In this document: in pieces, positions 14,077 to 20,226 of the stretch
How the letters are laid out: each line of letters starts with the position of its first letter
Position numbering within the stretch: the first letter of the stretch is position 1
Assembly: GCA_904420055.1 (NCBI GenBank)
Contig: CAJFTV010000100.1
Location: 1 to 20,226, forward strand
Direction: 5' to 3'
Length of the DNA stretch: 20,226 nucleotides
Origin: Candidatus Alloscillospira gallinarum
Lineage (GTDB): Bacteria; Bacillota; Clostridia; Oscillospirales; Oscillospiraceae
The notes under the pieces: generated by a model
Databases searched by the model: none
Seen by the model: only the letters and a program-made list of their open reading frames with translations
What the model was told of the DNA's origin: nothing
Program-made: the position numbers and the translations under genes

Positions 14077-15185
14077 TGGAATACCGCAAAATGCCCCACG
14101 GGACACGGGGAGAGAAGTTCAGCGCCCTGGGCCTTGGACTGGGAGGAATAGAAAAGGTATCTGAGGAAGAGATTGAAAAGACGGTGCGAAAGGCCATCGC
14201 CTCCGGAATTAACTTTTTTGACCTGTGCGGAGGCGGCGCGAAGATATATGCCCCGGTTGGACGGACTCTCCGCGGACAGCGGGAAAAGGTATATTTTCAG
14301 CTCCATTTTGGCGCGGTGTACAATGAAGAGGGGGCGTACGGCTGCTCAAGGGATTTAAAGAGGGTTGAGGAGACTTTCCTGTGGGAGCTCGATGCCCTTG
14401 GAACGGACTACGCCGATTTTGGATTTATACACTGTGTGGATACTGAAAAGGCGTTTGATAACGTCATGAAAAACGGAATTTTTGAGTACGCAAAGGAGCA
14501 GAAGGCAAGGGGCCGGGTGCGGTATCTCGGATTTTCATCACACACGCCCTCAATGGCGCACAGGCTCCTTGACACAGGGGTTATGGATATGATGATGTTC
14601 AGCATTAACCCGGCGTATGATTTGGAGCAGGGCGACGAGCTGGGCATCGGCAGTGTCTCCGAGCGTGCCGAACTGTTTAAAAGATGTGAAAAAGAGGGCG
14701 TCGGTATTTCCGTTATGAAGCCGTTTCACGGAGGAAAGCTGCTGGACGCAAAGACATCCCCATTTAAAAGGGAGATGACGAAGTTTCAGTGTATTCAGTA
14801 CGCTTTGGACCGTCCGGGAGTTCTGTCCGTCGTACCCGGCGCACAGAATTACGGCGAGCTGCTGGAGCTGCTGGAGTTTGAAAATGCGGACCCCGAAGAG
14901 CGGGACTACTCAGTAATAGGCCGGTTTACCCCCGCCAGCGCCGAGGGCAACTGCGTTTACTGCAACCACTGCCAGCCCTGTCCGCAGAATATAAATATAG
15001 GACTTATTAATAAGTATTATGACCTGGCTGTGGCGGGGGACAAGATGGCCGCAGACCACTACAGAGAGCTCGCGGTGAAGGCCAATGCATGCATAAGGTG
15101 CGGACACTGTGACGAGACATGTCCCTTTCATGTTAAACAGCAGGACAGAATGAGGGAGATTGCCGCGTATTTTGCCGAAAAATAA
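14076..15185 (+). CDS. Second ferredoxin-fused aldo/keto reductase, catalytic tetrad altered
   Basis: A 369-residue AKR-fold protein with a ferredoxin-like C-terminus. Asp49 (INFFDLCGGGAKIY) and His119 (FGFIHCVD) of the AKR tetrad remain. The position five residues after Asp49, normally the catalytic Tyr, is Gly54. The Lys site in the usual TKxG motif reads LHFG, giving His77. Tyr58 could stand in only if the loop is rearranged. Ordinary NAD(P)H-driven carbonyl reduction is therefore doubtful. Fe-S motifs are CVYCNHCQPCP (Cys293, 296, 299, 302, with an unusually short last gap) and CIRCGHCDETCP (Cys339, 342, 345, 349). It starts with a one-base overlap with the CMD-family gene. It may act as an electron-transfer or radical-type partner of the first AKR; that is inference. 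Confidence 0.9.
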   Translation: MEYRKMPHGTRGEKFSALGLGLGGIEKVSEEEIEKTVRKAIASGINFFDLCGGGAKIYAPVGRTLRGQREKVYFQLHFGAVYNEEGAYGCSRDLKRVEETFLWELDALGTDYADFGFIHCVDTEKAFDNVMKNGIFEYAKEQKARGRVRYLGFSSHTPSMAHRLLDTGVMDMMMFSINPAYDLEQGDELGIGSVSERAELFKRCEKEGVGISVMKPFHGGKLLDAKTSPFKREMTKFQCIQYALDRPGVLSVVPGAQNYGELLELLEFENADPEERDYSVIGRFTPASAEGNCVYCNHCQPCPQNINIGLINKYYDLAVAGDKMAADHYRELAVKANACIRCGHCDETCPFHVKQQDRMREIAAYFAEK

Positions 15186-15210
15186 GATGTTGATAAGGGA
15201 GAAGACAGAT

Positions 15211-15711
15211 ATGGCCAAGCTTATTGCGTTTTATTCGAGAGCGGGAGAGAACTATTTCGGCGGAAATTACCGCCGCGTAGATGTGGGAAATACGGAGAAG
15301 GTGGCGGAGATTATCGCGGAGCTGACGGGAGCCGATACTTTTAAAATCCGGCAGAAAGTGCCGTATTCCGATGATTACCGCAAGTGCGTGGAGCAGGCTT
15401 CCACGGACTTGAAAAACGGCGCGAGGCCGGCTCTTACCGAACTGCCGGAGAGCATTGACAAATACGATGAGATATACCTCGGATATCCCAATTACTGCGG
15501 GACTATGCCAATGGCCGTGTACACTTTTCTCGAGAGCTTTGACTGGACGGGCAAAAAGATTTATCCGTTCTGCACGCATGAGGGCAGCGGACTTGGCGGA
15601 ACGGAAAAGGATATTGCGGGAGTCTGTCCCGGGGCAGAGGTTAAAAATGGCCTTTCGATACGTGGCAGTGACGCCGGAAATGCCCGGGAGAGTGTAAAAG
15701 CCTGGCTGTGA
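15211..15711 (+). CDS. Flavodoxin-like FMN protein
   Basis: A 166-residue small electron carrier with the flavodoxin fold. The first strand and phosphate loop are LIAFYSRAGENY (residues 4-15), with GNTEKVAEIIAE beginning helix 1. The isoalloxazine-side loops are GYPNYCGTMP (91-100) and CTHEGSGLGG (121-130), as in the flavodoxin_4 family found in Clostridia. The start at 15211 is chosen because AAGGGAG lies upstream and it begins directly at the first beta strand; an in-frame ATG at 15160 lies inside the preceding AKR gene. It lies 25 bases after the second AKR gene, so it is probably in the same operon and may feed their Fe-S clusters. Confidence 0.9.
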   Translation: MAKLIAFYSRAGENYFGGNYRRVDVGNTEKVAEIIAELTGADTFKIRQKVPYSDDYRKCVEQASTDLKNGARPALTELPESIDKYDEIYLGYPNYCGTMPMAVYTFLESFDWTGKKIYPFCTHEGSGLGGTEKDIAGVCPGAEVKNGLSIRGSDAGNARESVKAWL

Positions 15712-15718
15712 GGTAAGA

Positions 15719-15922
15719 GTGTCAGAAAAGCCCCGCGGAGATTTTTACAACAATATGTTCGCAAAGTGCCCTGCGGGCAGGCCGGGTACGGCAGACGAGG
15801 TGGCAAATGTGGCCGAGCTCTTGCTTGGAGAAAAGGGCGCATTTATTACCGGGGCGGATTTTCTGATTGACGGCGGCGCCACGGCGTCGTACTTTTACGG
15901 CCCGCTGAGACCTGAAAACTGA
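15719..15922 (+). pseudogene. C-terminal stub of a short-chain dehydrogenase/reductase
   Basis: A 67-codon frame starting at GTG (15719) matches only the last quarter of SDR enzymes: CPAGRPGTADEVANVAELLL, then FITGADFLIDGGAT. The Rossmann loop GxxxGxG, the NNAG motif and the catalytic Ser-Tyr-Lys are all missing; the bases upstream are flavodoxin coding sequence. The stub begins seven bases after the flavodoxin stop, with a weak AGGTAAGA before the GTG, so it might still be translated by coupling. The reading frame is undamaged, which argues either for recent loss of the 5' part or for retention as a small protein. Confidence 0.75.
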
Positions 15923-15945
15923 AAATTGCAGCTGTACTGCTGTAT

Positions 15946-15990
15946 AAAACTCCCTGTATGAGACGATGCTCATATGGGGAGTTTTCTTTA
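15946..15990 (+). terminator. Terminator of the AKR-flavodoxin operon
   Basis: AAAACTCCC (15946-15954) pairs with GGGAGTTTT (15977-15985). After two wobble pairs the stem continues with TATGAG/CTCATA around the loop ACGATG. CTTTA follows. The U-tract merges with the stem. Confidence 0.8.
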
Positions 15991-16135
15991 TCGTCCTGTT
16001 TGAAAGTGCGGGGACCAATAGGTATAGTGCCGCGCTGCGGTTACTGCACATCTCCGTACATAGGGAAAATTTTGACTTATTAGGACTTTTTTAGAGTGGT
16101 AATTTTAATTATTTTATTAAAAATGCTGTGCTTTC

Positions 16136-16164
16136 TTGTAATAACTGCCCGAAGGAAGTATAAT
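16136..16164 (+). promoter_or_regulatory. Sigma-A promoter of the vanG operon
   Basis: TTGTAA (16136-16141, four of six), a 17-base spacer and a perfect TATAAT (16159-16164). No inverted repeat overlaps it and no direct repeats resembling a VanR box are apparent upstream. Confidence 0.65.
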
Positions 16165-16256
16165 GACACATAAGCGCAGCCGAGAGAGAAGCTGTATATT
16201 TAAAGGAGAATGTCTCCGTATAAATAACTGCCGCAGGTGCAGGGAGGATAAAGAGA

Positions 16257-17306
16257 ATGAAAAAACTTAACGTCGCCGTATTTTTTGGGGGCTGCTCCCC
16301 GGAGTACAGCGTGTCATTGGAGTCGGCAACAGGAGTAATTACCAACCTTGACAGGGAGAAATACTGTCCCGTACCGGTGGGAATAACAGCGGACGGAGAT
16401 TGGTACTGCTATACCGGCGATATAGGGAAGATTAAGGAAGATACATGGCATCTTGACAAAGGAGAGTGTATTCCCGCGGCTCTTTCACCAAACCGCAGTG
16501 AGCACAGGCTTATACTGCTGAGGGACGGAAAGGCGGATTATATTGACATTGATGTTGCGTTCCCGGTCCTTCACGGTAAGAATGGAGAGGACGGCACAAT
16601 ACAGGGGGCGATAGAGCTGGCGGGAATTCCGCTGGCCGGCTGCGGAGTTTTGGCATCGGCCCTGTGCATGGATAAGGACCGTGCCCACAGGATTGCGGCG
16701 CTTGCCGGGGTGGATACGCCAAGAGCCTGCACCATAACGTCCATGGAGGACGTGAACATTGTGGTGGAGTTTGGCAGAAACGTGGGCTATCCCCTGTTTG
16801 TAAAGCCCGTAAAGGCAGGGTCTTCCTATGGCGTGACAAAGGTTAGCAGGGAGCAGGAATTGCTGCCGGCTGTGGAAAACGCGTTTAAATATGACAATGA
16901 GATTATAGTCGAAGAGACCATTGAGGGATTTGAAGTTGGCTGTGCCGTTATGGGTACAAAGAAGCTCACAGTGGGAGAGGTGGACGAAATCGAACTCTCC
17001 GGCGGCTTCTTTGACTTTACGGAAAAGTATACTTTAAAAACGTCGGCAATACATGTGCCGGCGCGCATTGACAGAGAGGTGTCCGACAGAGTGAAAAAGA
17101 CGGCCCGCGTACTCTATAAGGCGCTGGGGTGTACCGGATTTGCGAGGGTTGACATGTTCCTGACACCGGAAAACAGGATTGTTTTCAATGAAATCAACAC
17201 AATTCCCGGCTTTACAGAGCACAGCCGTTTTCCAGGTATGATGAAAGCCGCGGGAATTTCCTTCGGTGAGATTCTGGACACCGTAATAGGCGAGGCCCTT
17301 AAATGA
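16257..17306 (+). CDS. vanG: VanG-type D-alanine:D-serine ligase
   Basis: A 349-residue ATP-grasp ligase that joins D-Ala to D-Ser for peptidoglycan precursors ending in D-Ser, which bind vancomycin poorly. It follows the known VanG sequence closely by eye: FGGCSPEYSVSLESA near 10-24, FPVLHGKNGEDGT (102-114), LAGIPLAGC, ALCMDKDRAH, KPVKAGSSYG (183-192), VEETIEGFEVGCAV, and the omega-loop signature EKY (256-258) of D-Ser-type ligases in DFTEKYTLK. Metal ligands Asp299 and Asn311/Glu312/Asn314 (FNEINTIPG) are present. Length matches the family. The start has AGGGAGG nine bases upstream. It is first in the three-gene operon and overlaps the next gene by four bases (ATGA). The housekeeping Ddl is a less likely identity given the EKY motif and the neighbours. 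Confidence 0.95.
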   Translation: MKKLNVAVFFGGCSPEYSVSLESATGVITNLDREKYCPVPVGITADGDWYCYTGDIGKIKEDTWHLDKGECIPAALSPNRSEHRLILLRDGKADYIDIDVAFPVLHGKNGEDGTIQGAIELAGIPLAGCGVLASALCMDKDRAHRIAALAGVDTPRACTITSMEDVNIVVEFGRNVGYPLFVKPVKAGSSYGVTKVSREQELLPAVENAFKYDNEIIVEETIEGFEVGCAVMGTKKLTVGEVDEIELSGGFFDFTEKYTLKTSAIHVPARIDREVSDRVKKTARVLYKALGCTGFARVDMFLTPENRIVFNEINTIPGFTEHSRFPGMMKAAGISFGEILDTVIGEALK

Positions 17307-18061
17307 GCAGGGTTGTGCTTAAAAAAGCGAACATATTTAAGGGAGATTTAATACTCGTAAACGCAGAATCTGGTTTTAAAGAGCCGGAGGGCTTTGACCT
17401 TGTTCCCGTACTCGGCAGAGAGGACATTCTCCTTGAGCGCCGGGCAGCGGCCGCTCTTGAAAAGCTTGTGGAAAAAATCGGGGGCAGGGACAATATTGTG
17501 CCTGTGAGCGGCTGGCGCTCACAGGGGGAGCAGCAGGACATCTGGGACGACACCATTATAAACAGCGGTGAGGAATTTACCCGGAGGTTTGTGGCGGTTC
17601 CGGGACACAGTGAGCACCAGACGGGATTGGCCATTGACCTCGGACTTAAGATGGAGCATATTGACTTTATCTGCCCGGAGTTCCCGTATGACGGCATCTG
17701 CGGGGAGTTTAGAAAGATTGCGCCGAAATACGGCTTTATAGAGCGGTATCCACGCGGTAAAGAGGATATAACCGGAATTGGCCATGAGCCGTGGCACTTC
17801 AGATATGTGGGAGCACCGCACGGGGAGGTTATGGCAGAAACGGGGCTGACGCTGGAGGAATATACAGAGCTTTTGAGAGGCTATGTCTTGGGAGAGAAGT
17901 GCCTGAAGTCTGCCGGCGGCGCGGAGATTGCATATCTTCCTGCCAAACGGTGCGAGGACACGGCGCTTGAATTTGAAGATGACTGCCGCTTTAGCATATC
18001 GGGGGATAACATAGGCGGATTTATAATTACCAGATGGAGGGGACAAGATGGAAATCCGTAA
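17303..18061 (+). CDS. vanXY: VanXY-type D,D-dipeptidase/D,D-carboxypeptidase
   Basis: A 252-residue zinc peptidase of the VanY/VanX fold. It hydrolyses D-Ala-D-Ala and trims the terminal D-Ala from pentapeptide, so that D-Ala-D-Ser precursors dominate. Motifs are SGWRS (Arg72 region), GHSEHQTGLAIDLG with zinc ligands His105 and Asp112, and GHEPWHFRYVGAPH with catalytic Glu162 and zinc ligand His165. There is no signal peptide or membrane anchor, as expected for cytoplasmic VanXY and unlike VanY. The C-terminal 70 residues after the metallopeptidase core match the length of VanXY proteins (about 250 residues). It overlaps vanG by four bases and vanT by fourteen, so the three proteins are made together. 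Confidence 0.94.
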   Translation: MSRVVLKKANIFKGDLILVNAESGFKEPEGFDLVPVLGREDILLERRAAAALEKLVEKIGGRDNIVPVSGWRSQGEQQDIWDDTIINSGEEFTRRFVAVPGHSEHQTGLAIDLGLKMEHIDFICPEFPYDGICGEFRKIAPKYGFIERYPRGKEDITGIGHEPWHFRYVGAPHGEVMAETGLTLEEYTELLRGYVLGEKCLKSAGGAEIAYLPAKRCEDTALEFEDDCRFSISGDNIGGFIITRWRGQDGNP

Positions 18062-20174
18062 AAGCTACGGAGGATTTGACGTTTTTAAGCTTATAGCCGC
18101 ATTTTTGGTCGTGGCTATACACACATCACCGCTGACCTCGGTTAGCCCGGCGGCCGACTTCTTTTTTACAAGGATTTTGGGACGCCTGGCTGTGCCGTTT
18201 TTTTTCATGGTTACGGGACAGTTTATTCTGACCCGGTATATTGAGGACGGGAGAAACGGCTTTGCAGCTGTATGGAAATATATTAAAAAGGTCATGCTGC
18301 TATATTTGGCGGCCATCATTATATATCTGCCAATAGGCTATTACGCGGGAAATTACAGCGGAGTAAGTCCTCTGTCAGCCCTCTGCATGCTCATCTTTGA
18401 CGGTACCTTTTATCACCTATGGTATTTTCCGGCGCTTATTGTCGGTATCTTATTTGTATGCCTTTTGCGCAGGGTATGTCCGGTGAGGGGACTGTGGGCG
18501 ATAACTGTGGTTCTGTACATAATAGCGCTCCTGGGGGACAGCTACTGGGGAATTACGGAAAATATTCCTGTAGTTTCCGGCGTATACGAGGCGATGTTCA
18601 AAATATCGTCGTACACGAGGAACGGACTGTTTTTCGCGCCTGTATTCCTTTTGATGGGCTCACAGGCGGCGAAGCTGAAAATCTCCGTGAAAAAGAGTGG
18701 GATTTTGTTTGCCGCGGCATTTATACTCATGACGGCTGAGGGGGTTGTCCTGCGCCATTTTAATCTCCAGCGCCATGACAGCATGTATATTATGCTGCCT
18801 GTATGTATGGTATTTTTGTACCAGCTTATTATGTCATGGGAGCGGGGACCGGCGAAAATACTGCGCACGGCGTCCACCTGGATTTATATACTCCACCCGG
18901 CGGTAATAATCGCCGTGAGGGGAGCGGCGTCTGTGCTTGGACTTCGGCGGCTTTTGGTGGAAAACAGCGTGGTACACTATCTTGCCGTGTGCATAGGCTC
19001 TTTTGTGATAGCGGTGATAATAACATATCTGTTGTCCAGATTTAGAAGGAAGAGCTTTAGGGAGGACCGCGCCTGGATTGAGGTGGACAGAGCAGCCCTT
19101 GCCCGCAATGTTGCGGTGCTGCGCGCACTGCTCCCGGAGAGCTGCGAGCTGATGCCTGCGGTAAAGGCAAATGCCTACGGACACGGAATGACAATGGTTG
19201 CCCGGGAACTGAACGAGCTTGGCGTCAGGGCCTTCTGTGTGGCAAGCGTCTCCGAGGGTGTGGAGCTGCGAAGAAGCGGTATCGTGGGGGAGGTGCTGAT
19301 ACTTGGTTATACCCACCCGGCAAAGTTTCCGCTTTTGAAAAAATACGACCTTTCACAGACGGTTGTAGACCCTGATTACGCAGTGGAGCTGGAACGCTAC
19401 GGCAAAAAAATCGCCGTGCACATTGGGATTGACACGGGAATGCACCGGCTTGGCACGGCGTTCTGTGACCTTGAAGCCATAGAAAAGATATTTAAAATGA
19501 AAAATCTCAGAGTGCGGGGCATATTCACGCACATGTGCACCGCCGACGGCGGGGACGAGAAGAGCGTAGAGTTTTCAAGACGGCAGGGGGAGACATTCCT
19601 AAAAACTGTTGAAGAGCTGAAAAGCCGCGGACTTGACTGCGGGAAAATTCATATGCTTCCCAGCTATGGAATATTGAACTACCCGGAGTATGCCGGAGAT
19701 TACGCGAGAGTGGGCATTGCCCTGTATGGCGTAAAAAGTGCCCGGGAGGACTATGATGCCTCGGGTGCGGAGCTAATGCCGGTAATGTCGATGAAAGCGC
19801 GTGTTGCCTCAGTGCGGGAGCTGAAAGCAGGAGAGAGCGCCGGATACGGACTTGCATTTACGGCAGAGAGAGACTCCAAAATTGCGACAGTTACAATAGG
19901 CTATGCCGACGGGTATCCCAGAGGCCTGTCGTGCGGCAAAGGACATGTGCTGATAAACGGACAGATTGCCCCTGTCGCGGGCAGAATCTGCATGGACCAG
20001 ACTATTGTGGACGTAACGGACATTGACAGCGTGCACTCTGGTGATATAGCGGTTATTATCGGCAGGTCCGGTGATAAAGAGATATCGGCATATGATATAG
20101 CAGAGCAGACAGGTACGATAACAAACGAGATATTCAGCCGATTAGGCTCAAGGCTCCAGCGGTTTATGGTGTAA
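18048..20174 (+). CDS. vanT: VanT membrane-bound serine racemase
   Basis: A 708-residue two-part protein. Residues 1-330 are an acyltransferase-3-like membrane domain of about ten helices, starting FDVFKLIAAFLVVAIHTSP, which is thought to take up L-Ser. Residues about 338-708 are an alanine-racemase-fold cytoplasmic domain that makes D-Ser: PLP lysine Lys373 in AVKANAYGHG, the catalytic Tyr600 in SAGYGLAFTA, and RICMDQTIVDV near 646-656. Asn693 (GTITNEI) stands where alanine racemases carry Tyr in TINYEV (Tyr354 of the Geobacillus enzyme); the same Asn is reported in VanTG and linked to serine use. Length agrees with VanTC/VanTG (about 700). The start has GGAGGGG upstream and overlaps the end of vanXY. 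It is last in the operon, directly before a strong terminator. Confidence 0.95.
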   Translation: MEIRKSYGGFDVFKLIAAFLVVAIHTSPLTSVSPAADFFFTRILGRLAVPFFFMVTGQFILTRYIEDGRNGFAAVWKYIKKVMLLYLAAIIIYLPIGYYAGNYSGVSPLSALCMLIFDGTFYHLWYFPALIVGILFVCLLRRVCPVRGLWAITVVLYIIALLGDSYWGITENIPVVSGVYEAMFKISSYTRNGLFFAPVFLLMGSQAAKLKISVKKSGILFAAAFILMTAEGVVLRHFNLQRHDSMYIMLPVCMVFLYQLIMSWERGPAKILRTASTWIYILHPAVIIAVRGAASVLGLRRLLVENSVVHYLAVCIGSFVIAVIITYLLSRFRRKSFREDRAWIEVDRAALARNVAVLRALLPESCELMPAVKANAYGHGMTMVARELNELGVRAFCVASVSEGVELRRSGIVGEVLILGYTHPAKFPLLKKYDLSQTVVDPDYAVELERYGKKIAVHIGIDTGMHRLGTAFCDLEAIEKIFKMKNLRVRGIFTHMCTADGGDEKSVEFSRRQGETFLKTVEELKSRGLDCGKIHMLPSYGILNYPEYAGDYARVGIALYGVKSAREDYDASGAELMPVMSMKARVASVRELKAGESAGYGLAFTAERDSKIATVTIGYADGYPRGLSCGKGHVLINGQIAPVAGRICMDQTIVDVTDIDSVHSGDIAVIIGRSGDKEISAYDIAEQTGTITNEIFSRLGSRLQRFMV

Positions 20175-20212
20175 AAGCAGCCGCCCCTATAATGGGGGCG
20201 GCTGCTTTCTGT
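20174..20212 (+). terminator. Terminator of the vanG operon
   Basis: AAAGCAGCCGCCCC (20174-20187) and GGGGCGGCTGCTTT (20195-20208) form a perfect 14-pair stem with loop TATAATG. The stem begins at the last base of the vanT stop codon, so the transcript has essentially no 3' untranslated region. Confidence 0.92.
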
Positions 20213-20226
20213 CAGTTTATAAGTCC

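Larger units (their letters stand above)
15923..16256 (+). other. Intergenic region upstream of vanG
   Basis: About 330 bases without a supported gene. It contains the terminator of the AKR operon (15946-15990), an AT-rich stretch without recognisable elements (about 16050-16130), the vanG promoter (16136-16164) and a roughly 85-base leader with a small hairpin and the AGGGAGG ribosome binding site of vanG. Confidence 0.7.

Noticed and set aside
16257..20174. Possible D-Ala-D-Lac type (VanA/VanB) cluster
   Set aside because: There is no VanH dehydrogenase or separate VanX. The ligase has the EKY loop and the neighbours are VanXY and a serine racemase.
1..20226. CRISPR arrays, tRNA/rRNA genes, insertion sequences, attachment sites
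   Set aside because: No spaced direct repeats, cloverleaf-like sequences, transposase motifs or flanking duplications were seen on either strand by reading.

Overview
The window looks like chromosomal DNA from an anaerobic, Gram-positive member of the Clostridia, probably a gut commensal of unresolved genus. The evidence is gene content: an [FeFe]-hydrogenase, several Fe-S/flavin oxidoreductases, a KdpDE two-component system and a VanG-type D-Ala-D-Ser cell-wall cluster. Strong AGGAGG-type ribosome binding sites and U-tailed terminators fit as well. No tRNA, rRNA, CRISPR array, transposase or integrase was seen.

Left part (1-5346). On the minus strand lie the 5' half of a MATE transporter (running off the left edge) and a two-gene unit: an MBOAT O-acyltransferase followed by a membrane-anchored SGNH/GDSL esterase-like protein with an acidic, proline-rich linker, probably for acylating a surface polymer. 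A plus-strand YehR-like lipoprotein gene follows, under a near-consensus promoter with a perfect palindrome inside it. It is convergent with a malate/L-lactate-dehydrogenase-family gene.

Middle part (5347-12211). An [FeFe]-hydrogenase with two N-terminal [4Fe-4S] clusters (minus) is divergent from a cytoplasmic fumarate-reductase-like flavoprotein (plus). Next come kdpD and kdpE, overlapping by 8 nt, with no kdpFABC pump genes in view. A palindrome lies in the kdpD leader.

Right part (12212-20226). One apparent operon encodes a ferredoxin-fused aldo/keto reductase, a carboxymuconolactone-decarboxylase-family protein, a second ferredoxin-fused aldo/keto reductase with an eroded catalytic tetrad, a flavodoxin-like protein and a 67-residue C-terminal stub of a short-chain dehydrogenase. 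Its promoter is packed against the kdpDE terminator so that initiation should fall inside the terminator's first arm. I did not recognise this set as a described pathway; it is the best candidate here for an undescribed redox system.

The window closes with a tight three-gene operon, vanG-vanXY-vanT. The products should make L-Ser into D-Ser, ligate D-Ala to D-Ser, and remove D-Ala-ending precursors, giving cell-wall precursors with low glycopeptide affinity. It has its own promoter and a strong terminator, but no vanRS-type regulators are seen beside it.
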